Notes: generated by a model from the sequence alone, not told the origin. Numbered from the stretch's first letter, positions 24,790 through 33,114 are shown. The stretch: DNA of 37,370 nucleotides from CAZVYN01 sp964631125 (GCA_964631125.1 CAZVYN010000037.1:1-37370); one strand, 5' to 3'. Made by a program: numbers and translations.

Positions 24790-26358
24790 ATGCGCAACAA
24801 AAATTCGGAAACCACCCTCGTGGGCGCCGCTCTCGCCCTTCAGGCGGACCGCCGTATCGCCACCCCCCGCGAGGAGCGTAAGCATCGCGGACAGTTCTTC
24901 ACTCCCTCGTCCGTTGCGAACTTCATGGCCTCGCTGCCCAGCCTTTCTGGAGCGACGATAGACATCCTCGACCCGGGCGCGGGCCTGGGTATTCTCTCGG
25001 CGGCCGTAAGCGAACGGGTCCTAGGATTCGAGAGCCCCAGGAAGCTTCACTTCGAGCTTTACGAGACCGACCCGACCCTCCTCCAGGCGCTCGACGGTTG
25101 CATGGAGTCGTGCGGACGCGCGCTCCGCGCCGCTGGCCACGAGATGAGTTTCTGTATCCACGAGCAGGACTTCATCCTCGCGCTCGCCCCACAGACACGC
25201 CTATTCGACCGCCAGGTAGACGCGCGGCGGTTCGACCTGGCGATCATGAACCCGCCGTACTACAAGCTTTCGAAAGACTCGCCACACGCGCGGGCGATGC
25301 GCGAGGTCATTCATGGGCAGCCAAACATCTACGCGCTCTTCATGGCGCTGGCCGCCGACCTGCTTCGACAGGGAGGCGAGTTAGTCGCGATCACCCCCAG
25401 GATCTTCTGCAACGGCCCATACTTCCGTGGGTTCCGCAGGCGCTACTTCGAACACATGTCCCTCGAGCGGGTGCACCTCTTCGAATCGCGCACCGACACC
25501 TTCCGGGAATCGAGTGTCTTGCAAGAGAGCGTCATCACTTACTCCATACGGACGCATCAATCACCCATGGTTCGGCTGTCGACGAGTGGGAGATCGAATC
25601 TCTTCGACGCTTCGGAGAGCGTTCTGCGGTCCGGCCTGGTCCTCGATGATTCCGGCGGTGACAACATTCTGCGCATCCCGGAGACGTCGGTGGATGCGAG
25701 CATCATGACGCATCTCGAGGCCTGGCCCTTCCGGTTCACGGACCTCGGGCTCCGCGTTTCGACCGGCCCGGTGGTTTCGTTCAGAGCGAAACCATTTCTT
25801 CGTCAGGCGCTCGACGGAGTCGACACCGTGCCTCTTCTCTCCGTCCACAACGTGCGCGCGTTCGAGGTCTTGTGGCCGGTAACGAAAGGGATGAAACCCA
25901 CGGCGCTAAAGGTCACCGTCGACTCGGCACCTCTCCTGGTGCCGGCGAAGAACTACGTCCCGATGCGACGGTTCACGGCGAAGGAAGAGCGTCGAAGACT
26001 TGTGGCTGGCGCGTTCTTGTCCGAATTCGCAATCCGTCCTTTGGTCGCGTTGGAAAATCATTTGAACTTCGTTTACCACGAGAGTCGCGACCTGACGACC
26101 GACGAAACACGTGGCCTGACCGCGCTATTCAACTCGGCGCTCCTTGATCGCTACTTCCGCACAATCAGCGGGAACACGCAGGTGAACGCAGCCGAGATCC
26201 GGTCGATGCCGCTCCCATCGCTCGAAACGATAGCGCGAATAGGCCACCGAACCTTCGGGCTCCAGCTCGCGGAGATCGAGAACATCGAGGCCGTGATACT
26301 CGAGGAGCTAGGGGTGAGCGAGTCGCTCCAGCTAGATCTCGCCGGAGCGACTCGTTGA
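24790..26358 (+). CDS. Type II N6-adenine DNA methyltransferase (BsuBI/PstI-type system)
   Basis: Methylates adenine in the recognition site to protect host DNA from the neighbouring nuclease. 522 aa. The N-terminal GQFFTP (34-39) and the AdoMet motif I DPGAGLG (61-67) come first. Catalytic motif IV NPPY is at 154-157 in the order seen in gamma-class enzymes, and a target-recognition region follows. I start at ATG 24790, preceded by GAGGGAGAG at 10 nt; an in-frame ATG at 24769 has no such site. The gene ends in an overlap with the endonuclease (TTGA, 26355-26358). Partnership with a PstI-family nuclease predicts the site CTGCAG. Less biased codon use than its neighbours suggests horizontal acquisition. 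Confidence 0.93.
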   Translation: MRNKNSETTLVGAALALQADRRIATPREERKHRGQFFTPSSVANFMASLPSLSGATIDILDPGAGLGILSAAVSERVLGFESPRKLHFELYETDPTLLQALDGCMESCGRALRAAGHEMSFCIHEQDFILALAPQTRLFDRQVDARRFDLAIMNPPYYKLSKDSPHARAMREVIHGQPNIYALFMALAADLLRQGGELVAITPRIFCNGPYFRGFRRRYFEHMSLERVHLFESRTDTFRESSVLQESVITYSIRTHQSPMVRLSTSGRSNLFDASESVLRSGLVLDDSGGDNILRIPETSVDASIMTHLEAWPFRFTDLGLRVSTGPVVSFRAKPFLRQALDGVDTVPLLSVHNVRAFEVLWPVTKGMKPTALKVTVDSAPLLVPAKNYVPMRRFTAKEERRRLVAGAFLSEFAIRPLVALENHLNFVYHESRDLTTDETRGLTALFNSALLDRYFRTISGNTQVNAAEIRSMPLPSLETIARIGHRTFGLQLAEIENIEAVILEELGVSESLQLDLAGATR

Positions 26359-27311
26359 CGAAGATCGTGCAAGCATCCGAGATTCTCGAGCTCCTGGGCC
26401 TCCCGAAACCGCAACGGAACGAACGCTCCGCGCTCACCCTTCTGGCACTGGCTGGCATCGGACCTCGGAGCCCGTGGAAAGCCGCGCGGGCACGTCCGCT
26501 TCGCACCGTCGACGTGATGGCCTTCATGCGCGACGCGTACGGGAAGGACTACAAGCCGAATTCGCGAGAGACCATCCGGAGGCAGACCCTGCACCAGTTC
26601 GAGCAGGCGCGAGTCGTAGATCGAAACGCGGACGACCCCACCAGGCCGACGAACAGCGGGAAAAACGCGTATCAGATTTCCGCCGCCGCGCTCAGGGTCG
26701 TCCGAGCCTACGGCACCTCCGCTTTCGACACTGAGGTCGCAGGATTTCTTCGCGACCACGCTTCGCTCGCCGCCACATACGCTGGAATCCGGGAGACACA
26801 CCTCGTCCCCCTTCGGCTTTCAGACGGCTCTACCGTCTCCCTCTCGCCCGGGAAACACAACGAACTCCAGGTGGCGGTTGTGAACGAGTTCGGCCCAAGA
26901 TTCGCCCCAGGCGCGGAACTCCTTTACTTTGGCGACACGGCTCGAAAGCGCGTGGTCTTCGAGGCCGAGCTGTTGAGGGCGCTCGGCGTCCCGATCACCG
27001 AGCACGACAAGCTCCCTGACCTCATCCTCTATTGGCGAAAGCAACGCTGGCTGTATCTGGTCGAGGCCGTGACCTCTCACGGTCCCGTTTCGCCGAAACG
27101 CCACAGTGAATTGGAACGGATGCTCGGGAGCTGCCGCATCGCGGGATTCCGAAGGTACGCCGCTGAGATCGCCTGGGATACCGAAGTCTGGGTCGCTGAG
27201 AACCCCGATCACATGATCCACTTCAACGGGCAAAAATTCCTTGGCCCGTACGCGTTGGATGGCGCCAAGAGAGGTCGGGCATCGAAGCGGAGTCGAGACC
27301 CAGACCGGTAA
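26355..27311 (+). CDS. Type II restriction endonuclease, BsuBI/PstI family
   Basis: 318 aa, the family's usual length. The first half (1-130) looks like a winged-helix recognition region: RETIRRQTLHQFEQARVV and a PTNSGKNAYQI motif. The catalytic half has LLYFGDT (189-195), KLPDLILY (219-226, PD of a PD-(D/E)xK core), LVEAVTSHGPVSPKR (235-249) with E237, and the C-terminal TEVWVAENPDHMIHFNG. These blocks are the hallmarks of the BsuBI/PstI nucleases, which cut CTGCAG; specificity here is inferred. The start is a TTG at 26355 overlapping the methylase stop, with GGAG 8 nt before it. The reading frame is intact, so the system looks functional. Confidence 0.93.
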   Translation: MTKIVQASEILELLGLPKPQRNERSALTLLALAGIGPRSPWKAARARPLRTVDVMAFMRDAYGKDYKPNSRETIRRQTLHQFEQARVVDRNADDPTRPTNSGKNAYQISAAALRVVRAYGTSAFDTEVAGFLRDHASLAATYAGIRETHLVPLRLSDGSTVSLSPGKHNELQVAVVNEFGPRFAPGAELLYFGDTARKRVVFEAELLRALGVPITEHDKLPDLILYWRKQRWLYLVEAVTSHGPVSPKRHSELERMLGSCRIAGFRRYAAEIAWDTEVWVAENPDHMIHFNGQKFLGPYALDGAKRGRASKRSRDPDR

Positions 27312-27456
27312 CGAAACGGCTGATTGCCGACCGGTGCCAAGCGCAGTCTCGGCGAGGCCGCCCCGAAAGCGCAGTCGATCCGTCAGCAAGTCCAGTCACA
27401 GCATTTGCGCGTGGCCACGGCGATACGTTGCATGCAGCCGGCAAGGCGAGGGGACG

Positions 27457-28395
27457 ATGAAGCGAGTTTTCAGCCAACGATTCGAGGCGTCCCTGGCTGA
27501 CGGAAGTCTGACCGCAGAGATTCCAAAGAAACTACGCCGACGCATCTGGTACTCCATCGACCGGTTCAATCTCACTTGGCGGGAGGTCGATGAATCGGGA
27601 TACAACTGCGATGCTTCTCACATAGAGAAGGTCCGGGAGCACCTACGAGAGCGCTACGGTTTGGCGACGCTCTCCGTTTGGAGCCACGAACAGAAGCAGA
27701 GTTTGGGCAACGTGAGTCTCGAGACATTTGTCCTTCTCGCCCCGTGGTCGCGAGTCTTCGACGCGGTCGAACTGTTGTCTGCGGCGCTCGAGAGTACCGA
27801 CGCCTTTCCGTTCCAATTTCAACGGCACCTGAATGAGGTGCTCGATCAGGAGCACTTCGAGTGGCGTTTCGCCGACGGGCAGTTCTTCCAGCTAGACACC
27901 GAGTACCTTGCCATGGAGGTCCTCGTCGGGACGGACGAACTGCTTCGGACCAATGGATACGCGGGGGCCGAGGAAGAGTTCACGAAGTCCAGAGCATGCG
28001 TGGCGTCGGAGGACTACAAGGAAGCTATCCTTAATGCTGCAAAGAGCTTCGAGAGCGTAATGAAGACCCTGCTGAAGAAGGAGCACGGGAACGCGGCCGA
28101 GCTCGTCCGAGAGTTAATGAAGTCCGACCTGTTCAAGGACCTTCCCCGCTCGTTGACTTCGGGATTCGGAGAGCAGATTCTAATGACTCTCCCCCATCTG
28201 AGGAACAGGCTCAGCGGGCACGGCCAGGGCATCGAAGTCGTGTCCGTGGGGCGCGCCTACGCGGCGCTTGCCGTCCATCTCGCGGGGGCGCTCAACTACT
28301 TCCTGGTATCCAAGGGGCTGGAACTCGAGCCTGCGGCTCCGGGCGCGTTGCCGGAGGCACCCGATCCAACAACAGGGCAGGACTTCGCGTTCTGA
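27457..28395 (+). CDS. Abortive-infection type protein: AbiJ-NTD4-like domain plus HEPN RNase domain
   Basis: 312 aa, starting at ATG 27457 behind GCGAGGGG. The N-terminus (FSQRFE, then EIPKKLRRRIWYSID, residues 5-35) matches the AbiJ-NTD4 pattern FSkR...LRn.lWn. The C-terminal half is an all-helical Abi-C/HEPN domain: EEEFTKSRACVASEDYKEAI (172-191), KSFESVMKTLL, and R249-N250-x4-H255 in LRNRLSGHGQG, the RNxxxxH catalytic motif of HEPN ribonucleases. Such proteins kill or stall infected cells by cutting RNA. It lies 145 bp after the endonuclease on the same strand, and that gap shows nothing clear. The assignment is by eye from motifs. What activates it, and whether the restriction system is involved, is unknown. 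Confidence 0.75.
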   Translation: MKRVFSQRFEASLADGSLTAEIPKKLRRRIWYSIDRFNLTWREVDESGYNCDASHIEKVREHLRERYGLATLSVWSHEQKQSLGNVSLETFVLLAPWSRVFDAVELLSAALESTDAFPFQFQRHLNEVLDQEHFEWRFADGQFFQLDTEYLAMEVLVGTDELLRTNGYAGAEEEFTKSRACVASEDYKEAILNAAKSFESVMKTLLKKEHGNAAELVRELMKSDLFKDLPRSLTSGFGEQILMTLPHLRNRLSGHGQGIEVVSVGRAYAALAVHLAGALNYFLVSKGLELEPAAPGALPEAPDPTTGQDFAF

Positions 28396-28428
28396 TCCCC
28401 GCCACGGGCTGATCCGCGGACGCCTTGC

Positions 28429-28458
28429 TTGAGTACTCGGCTCGAGCCAGGCTACAGC
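28429..28458 (+). promoter_or_regulatory. Possible promoter of the EamA transporter gene
   Basis: TTGAGT (28429-28434), an 18-nt spacer and TACAGC (28453-28458), 34 nt before the transporter start. It lies in the 97-bp gap after the HEPN gene. It would give the transporter its own promoter and set it apart from the defence cassette. Motif match only. Confidence 0.3.
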
Positions 28459-28492
28459 TTCTCTGGTCCGCTGCTTTCCTGGATACTCCCGC

Positions 28493-29443
28493 ATGCCCCA
28501 CCCCTCTCGCGCTCGGATCCTCTTCGCGTTCCTCGCGGTCTACCTGGTCTGGGGCTCGACTTACCTCGCGATCCGGCTGGCGTTGGAGACGATGCCGGCA
28601 TTCTTCCTGGCGGGAACGCGATTCGTGATCGCCGGGCTGCTCCTCTTCGCGTGGCTGGGCTGGCGGGCGACGCGAGGCGGCGATCCCGTGCGAATGACCG
28701 CTGCGCATTGGAGATCGGCCTTCATCGTCGGAAGTCTGCTCTTCGTGTGCGGCAACGGCGCGGTTGTCTGGGCGCAGCGGACGGTGCCCTCGGGCCTCGC
28801 CGCGCTCATGATCGGCGGCGCGCCGCTCTGGTTTGCGCTCCTGGGCTGGCTGGTCTTTCGCGAGCGTCGCCCCTCATTCGGAGCGTTCGCGGGGATCTTG
28901 ATCGGGCTGAGCGGCATCGCCCTCCTCTTCTTGCCCGGCGCGCTCGGCGCAAACGTCGCCGTCGATCGCTTCGGCGCCGCCACGATCGTGGTCGGCTCGA
29001 TGGGATGGGTCACCGGCTCGTTGCTCATGCGGCGACTCGAACTTCCGAAGTCGCCCTTCGTCGCCACCGCGATGGAGATGACGGCGGGAGGTCTCGGACT
29101 CTTGGTCCTCTCGGCCGCGACCGGCGAGTGGAGCCGCGTCGATCCAGAGAGCTGGACGACGAGGTCGTTGCTCGCGTGGACCTACCTGGTGCTCTTCGGC
29201 TCGGTCCTCGCGACCACCGCCTACGTCTGGCTGCTCGGCGTGGTCTCGTCGGTGCGCGTCGCGACTTACGCCTACGTCAACCCGGTCGTCGCGGTGCTGT
29301 TGGGCTGTCTCGTGCTGCGCGAACCGTTCACCGCGCGCGTCGCCCTCGCCACCGCGATCATCATCGGCGGTGTCGCCATGGTCTTGGTCAGTCAGTCGCG
29401 CGCGACGGCGGGTCAGGTCAGTCGGAACGAGCTCGGGTCGTAG
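28493..29443 (+). CDS. EamA/DMT-family inner-membrane transporter
   Basis: 316 aa with 10 predicted transmembrane helices in two repeated halves, each an EamA domain. The N-terminal YLVWGSTYLAIRLALETMP and the GAPLWFALLGWLVFRERRP turn are typical of the YedA/RhaT-like drug/metabolite transporter branch, usually exporters of amino acids or other metabolites. The substrate cannot be read from sequence. The last 31 bp overlap, tail to tail, with the PPK2 gene on the opposite strand. The ATG at 28493 lacks a clear ribosome-binding site. Confidence 0.92.
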   Translation: MPHPSRARILFAFLAVYLVWGSTYLAIRLALETMPAFFLAGTRFVIAGLLLFAWLGWRATRGGDPVRMTAAHWRSAFIVGSLLFVCGNGAVVWAQRTVPSGLAALMIGGAPLWFALLGWLVFRERRPSFGAFAGILIGLSGIALLFLPGALGANVAVDRFGAATIVVGSMGWVTGSLLMRRLELPKSPFVATAMEMTAGGLGLLVLSAATGEWSRVDPESWTTRSLLAWTYLVLFGSVLATTAYVWLLGVVSSVRVATYAYVNPVVAVLLGCLVLREPFTARVALATAIIIGGVAMVLVSQSRATAGQVSRNELGS

Positions 29444-30294
29444 GACGGATCGGGAAACCGCGGATTCATCTCGATCAACGTCCGGTGGACGATCGACGCC
29501 ACCGCCAGGTCGCGGAACCACTTCTGATCGGCCGGCACGACGTACCACGGGGCAACGCCGCGACTGGTGCGGGTCAGCGCATCCTCGAAGGCCTGTTGGT
29601 AGGCGCGCCAGTGTTTGCCTTCTTCGACATCCTTCGGCGAGAACTTCCAGTGCTTCGACGGCGTCTCCAGTCGATCGCGAAATCTTCGGAGCTGCTCCTT
29701 GCGGCTGATGTGCAGGAAGAACTTCACGATCCGCACGCCGCTGTCGCTCAGGATCTCTTCGAACTCGCGGATCTGCTCGTAGCGCCCGCGCCAGACTGTT
29801 TTCGGGACGAGGCCGTGCACGCGCACGATCAAGACATCCTCGTAGTGCGAGCGATTGAAGAAGACGACCTCGCCGCGGGAAGGAGCTTCGCGATGGATGC
29901 GCCAGAGGAAGTCGTGCGATGCCTCCTCGGCCGACGGAACCTTGAAGGCGGCGACGCGCACCCCGGCCGGATTGAGCCCGCGCGCCAGATTGCGAATGGC
30001 GCCGTCTTTTCCGCCGGCATCCATCGCCTGGAAGAGGACGAGCAGGCTCTGCTTGGACTCGGCGTGGAGCCGCTCCTGCAGGTCATCGACCCGGGAGATG
30101 AGCGCGGCCTGCATCTTCCGCGCTGCGTCCTCCGGCCAGCCGTGCGTCTCGTCGGGATCGCGGTCCTCCAACTGGGCCGCTTTCCCGGGCGCCACCCGCA
30201 GCGCTCGTTCGAGCTTGTGGAACGAGGCGGCGCCGCTCGGCGGACGCTCGAGATCCGCGGCGGCGGGTTTGGTCTTCTTGCGGCTCACGCTCAT
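29413..30294 (-). CDS. Polyphosphate kinase 2 family protein
   Basis: PPK2 enzymes move phosphate between polyphosphate and nucleotides in the cytoplasm. 293 aa, single domain. Walker A is FQAMDAGGKDGAI (about 89-101). The lid region with FFNRSHYEDVLIVRVHG and the IVKFFLHISRKEQ strand follow, then WKFSPKDVEEGKHWRAY. Domain size and the NRSHYED motif fit the class I/III group that phosphorylates nucleoside mono- or diphosphates; which one is not certain. GGAGGAA precedes the ATG at 30294, which overlaps the ROK kinase stop (ATGA). The 3' end overlaps the EamA gene by 31 bp. Confidence 0.94.
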   Translation of the reverse strand: MSVSRKKTKPAAADLERPPSGAASFHKLERALRVAPGKAAQLEDRDPDETHGWPEDAARKMQAALISRVDDLQERLHAESKQSLLVLFQAMDAGGKDGAIRNLARGLNPAGVRVAAFKVPSAEEASHDFLWRIHREAPSRGEVVFFNRSHYEDVLIVRVHGLVPKTVWRGRYEQIREFEEILSDSGVRIVKFFLHISRKEQLRRFRDRLETPSKHWKFSPKDVEEGKHWRAYQQAFEDALTRTSRGVAPWYVVPADQKWFRDLAVASIVHRTLIEMNPRFPDPSYDPSSFRLT

Positions 30295-31319
30295 TTCGAT
30301 TCCTCCGTCTCGTGCAAGGGCCAGAGCCAGGCGGCGCCGCGAACGCCGCTCGTATCACCGTGTCGAGACAAGACCAATCGCGTCGCGGTCGCGTCAGAGA
30401 AAACGTATCGACCCCACGCGGCGGTGACGCGGCCGATCAATCCATCGAGGCGCGAGACACCGCCGCCGAGCACGATGACGTCGGGGTCGAGCAGGTTGAT
30501 GACGCCGCCGAGCGCGCGGGCGAGGCGGTCGGAGTGGCGCGTGAGGGTGGCGACGGCGCCTGGGTCGCGGGCGGACGCAAGCGTGGCGAGTTCTTCGGCG
30601 GTTTCGGGTGGGTTCGTGGACGGGGCGTGGAGCGGAGCGTGGAGCGGAGCGTGGAGCGGAGCGTGGAGCGCGGCGCTCCACGCGGCATGATCACGCACGA
30701 GTCCCGGGCCTGAGAGAAAAGTCTCGATGCAGGCTCGCCGTCCGCAGTAGCAGAGCGGGCCGGGGATCTCCTCGGGCAACGGGGCCGGCAGCGGATTGTG
30801 GCCCCATTCTCCGGCGATGGCGTTCGCTCCTTCCCACACGCGAGCGTCGATGGCGATGCCGCCTCCCACTCCGGTGCCCAAGATCACCGCGAAGACCAGA
30901 CGCGAGCCTTTGCCGGCGCCATCCGTTGCTTCGGAGACCGCGAGACAGTTCGCGTCGTTGGCCAGCCGCACCGGGCGCTCCAACGCCCGCTCCAGGTCCT
31001 CTCGCAACGGGCGGTCGTTGAGCCACGTCGAGTTCGCGTTCTTCATCCGGCCGGTGGACCGCGCGATCGCTCCCGGTGTGCCGATGCCCACCGTCCCTCG
31101 CGCCCCTGTTTCGCTCTCGAGAGCGCGGACCAGGTCGCGGATGGCGAGCAGCGTCGCCGCGTAGTCATCGCGCGGCGTGCTCACCCGCCTCCGCGCGCGT
31201 ACGGTCCCGGTCCCGTCGAGCGCGACCGCTTCGATCTTGGTGCCGCCCAGGTCGACGCCGATCCGCATCGCGGTTGTGGCCGTCGCCGTCGTCGCCGTCG
31301 TCGCCGTCCTCGCGGTCAT
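30291..31319 (-). CDS. ROK-family sugar kinase (fructokinase/glucokinase type)
   Basis: 342 aa. The ATP-binding IGVDLGGTKIEAVALDG begins at residue 20. TVGIGTPGAI, the catalytic aspartate in LANDANC, GTGVGGGIAI, GEWGHNPLP and the ROK zinc motif CYCGRRACIE are all present. It should phosphorylate a hexose in the cytoplasm; fructose, glucose or N-acetylglucosamine cannot be told apart. I start at ATG 31319, which has GGAG 8-9 nt before it and overlaps the previous stop; this makes the first 18 residues a Thr/Ala repeat. An ATG at 31268, right at the domain, is the alternative. A fourfold LHAP repeat (about 217-232) is inserted after the zinc motif. Confidence 0.92.
   Translation of the reverse strand: MTARTATTATTATATTAMRIGVDLGGTKIEAVALDGTGTVRARRRVSTPRDDYAATLLAIRDLVRALESETGARGTVGIGTPGAIARSTGRMKNANSTWLNDRPLREDLERALERPVRLANDANCLAVSEATDGAGKGSRLVFAVILGTGVGGGIAIDARVWEGANAIAGEWGHNPLPAPLPEEIPGPLCYCGRRACIETFLSGPGLVRDHAAWSAALHAPLHAPLHAPLHAPSTNPPETAEELATLASARDPGAVATLTRHSDRLARALGGVINLLDPDVIVLGGGVSRLDGLIGRVTAAWGRYVFSDATATRLVLSRHGDTSGVRGAAWLWPLHETEESK
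30625..30672 (-). repeat. 12-nt tandem repeat inside the ROK kinase gene
   Basis: Four copies of the 12-mer GCGTGGAGCGGA on the plus strand (last one diverged), read on the minus strand as LHAP-LHAP-LHAP-LHAP. The unit is a multiple of three, so copy changes keep the frame. It falls in a surface loop after the zinc motif, not in the conserved core. Confidence 0.93.
31279..31311 (-). repeat. 9-nt tandem repeat at the start of the ROK kinase gene
   Basis: Units of GCCGTCGTC (31285-31293, 31294-31302, diverged 31303-31311) with a preceding half unit. From ATG 31319 they encode a Thr/Ala-rich N-terminal tail; from ATG 31268 they would be 5' untranslated sequence. Confidence 0.8.
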
Positions 31320-31756
31320 CGCCCGCGCTCCATCCGCGACGCACGGGACACACGGGACACGCGCCACGCGGAGAGATGGAATCCCACGATCGCGCCGAAG
31401 AGCCCGCCTCCCAGCAAGAGCGAAGTGAGGAAGGCGGGCGGCAGCCTGAATCGTCGCGCGCCGAAGACGACCACCAACGTGAGCGCCATCCCCGAGAGTG
31501 TCCCGATCAGCGTGCCGAGCGGACGGCCCGGTCGTCCGAGCAACCGGCCGACCAGATGCACCCCGAGACCGACGCCCAAGGAATAGGCCGCGCCGCTGGC
31601 CAGGAGATCGCTCGCGAGCTGAGACTCGTCTCCCACTCGGGGCGCGTCCGGAGGCCGCGCCAACCAGAGCCCGACCGCGCCCAGCAAGACTGCCGCGCCG
31701 AACCCCGCGATCGCTTGGAAGACGATGACGCGGGAGAGGGGCATTGGAACCGACAT
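31316..31756 (-). CDS. Small integral membrane protein, unknown
   Basis: 146 aa with four predicted hydrophobic helices (about 8-28, 45-65, 75-95 and 105-130), many glycines, and a short basic tail (RVSRVSRASRMERGR). No family recognised. I take ATG 31756 because GAGGG lies 8 nt upstream; an ATG at 31744 is possible. Its TGA overlaps the ROK kinase ATG (31316-31319), so it leads the membrane protein-ROK-PPK2 unit. The gene is divergent from the membrane protein gene at 31810, and the 53 bp between them must hold both promoters. Confidence 0.7.
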   Translation of the reverse strand: MSVPMPLSRVIVFQAIAGFGAAVLLGAVGLWLARPPDAPRVGDESQLASDLLASGAAYSLGVGLGVHLVGRLLGRPGRPLGTLIGTLSGMALTLVVVFGARRFRLPPAFLTSLLLGGGLFGAIVGFHLSAWRVSRVSRASRMERGR

Positions 31757-31809
31757 GCGTGTGTCCCTCGATTCTCCCGCTCGACGCCGACGCCGCCGAC
31801 GTGCGTACA

Positions 31810-33114
31810 ATGCATGTCGTGACCCGGCGCCGGACAATACTCGCCACAGCTATTCTCGTGACTGCGCTTACTTGGTTCTGCGCGCCGAACTCGAGTCGCG
31901 CCCAGACCGGCGTCAGCGCGGCCGCGCGCGAGATCCTCGTCTCGTTCGATCGCGACGGCAAGGTGACGAAACTCGATGCGGCTACCGCCGAGCTCTCGCT
32001 TCCCCCCGATCTGGATCGCAGCGGTTGGGTCGAGGGGACTCTGTGGCGGACGGCCGACGGTGGTTTCGTCCTGCAGATCTTCCGGCAGGCGGGCGCGCAG
32101 AGCGTGCAAGACCGCGTGCGTCTCACCGACGCTGAAGTCGAGGGCATCCGCGCTCGCCTCGAGTCGCTCGCGACGACCGACACGACGCGCGATCCGTCTC
32201 TACCGTCCGCGCCCGGTCGGCTCGATCGGCGCGGCCGCGCGATGCTCCTGACCGGCGGGGCATTGCTCGGCGTCGGCTTCTACAGTTGGAGCGTCCCGCT
32301 CGGCGCGGATCTCGAAGGCAAGACCGCCGTGGGTGTCGGCATGCTCTCGGCAGCCGCCGGCTTCGCGCTCCCCTACCTGGCGACGCAGCGAGGCGAGGTC
32401 ACCCCCGGCATGACCAACCTCGCGCTCTGGGGCGCCACGCGCGGAGCGCTGCACGGCTTTCTGCTGAGGCGCGCGACCGAGCGGCGCTACGAGCCGGATG
32501 ACGATCCACGAGCGGCCGCGGCTGCGATCGGCAGCCTCGTCGAAGGCGCGGCGGGCTTCGTCCTGGCGAAGCAGACCGACCTCTCGGCCGGTGACGCGCA
32601 CATGATCGGTGTCGGCGGCGACTTCGGCCTGATCTCGGGCTTCGCCTTCAACGAGATGTTCCAAGTCGACGCCGGCGACTATGGCGACGAGCGAGAGGCG
32701 TCCGCGACCTTCCTCATCGCCAGCGCGCTCGGAGTGGCGGGCGCCGCGATCGCCGCGCCTCGCACCGACTGGACTTGGGGAGACGCGGAGGTCTTCCGCG
32801 CCTGCGGACTGATCGGCGCCGCGGTCGGAACCTCGATCGCCACCATCGTGACCGACGAAGGACGCCCGGTCTCGGCCGCCGCCCTGGCGGGGGCCGGCGT
32901 CGGGATGTTCCTGGGTCGCCTGCATCTGCGAGACCGGGAGTATCGGCCCAACGACGCCGTGCTGGTCGAGCTGGGGAGCGTGGCGGGGGCGGCTCTAGGT
33001 GCGGGCGCCGCGTACCTGCTGAGCAAGGAGAACCAGGACGAGTCGCTCTACATCTCGATCGGGACGCTCGGGGCGCTGGGCGGCTTCTTCGTTACCGACC
33101 GAATGGCCGAATAG
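31810..33114 (+). CDS. Glycine/alanine-rich envelope protein with repeated membrane segments, unknown
   Basis: 434 aa. A basic N-terminus with a signal-type helix (MHVVTRRRTILATAILVTAL, ending SRAQT) is followed by a soluble alpha/beta region (35-150). Then come about 10 short Gly/Ala-rich hydrophobic stretches in a regular pattern: GGALLGVGFY, SLVEGAAGFVLA, IGVGGDFGLISGFAF, ACGLIGAAVGTSIATIV, ALAGAGVGMFLG, GSVAGAALGAGAAYLL, GTLGALGGFFV. The spacing suggests hairpins packed by glycine zippers, possibly an oligomeric pore or a barrel-like outer-membrane protein. No known family comes to mind. Start uncertain: ATG 31810 lacks a ribosome-binding site, and a GTG at 31819 would also serve. Confidence 0.65.
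   Translation: MHVVTRRRTILATAILVTALTWFCAPNSSRAQTGVSAAAREILVSFDRDGKVTKLDAATAELSLPPDLDRSGWVEGTLWRTADGGFVLQIFRQAGAQSVQDRVRLTDAEVEGIRARLESLATTDTTRDPSLPSAPGRLDRRGRAMLLTGGALLGVGFYSWSVPLGADLEGKTAVGVGMLSAAAGFALPYLATQRGEVTPGMTNLALWGATRGALHGFLLRRATERRYEPDDDPRAAAAAIGSLVEGAAGFVLAKQTDLSAGDAHMIGVGGDFGLISGFAFNEMFQVDAGDYGDEREASATFLIASALGVAGAAIAAPRTDWTWGDAEVFRACGLIGAAVGTSIATIVTDEGRPVSAAALAGAGVGMFLGRLHLRDREYRPNDAVLVELGSVAGAALGAGAAYLLSKENQDESLYISIGTLGALGGFFVTDRMAE

Noticed and set aside
24624..28492. Prophage or transposon carrying the defence genes
   Set aside because: No integrase, transposase, attachment-site duplication or tRNA end is visible at either border.
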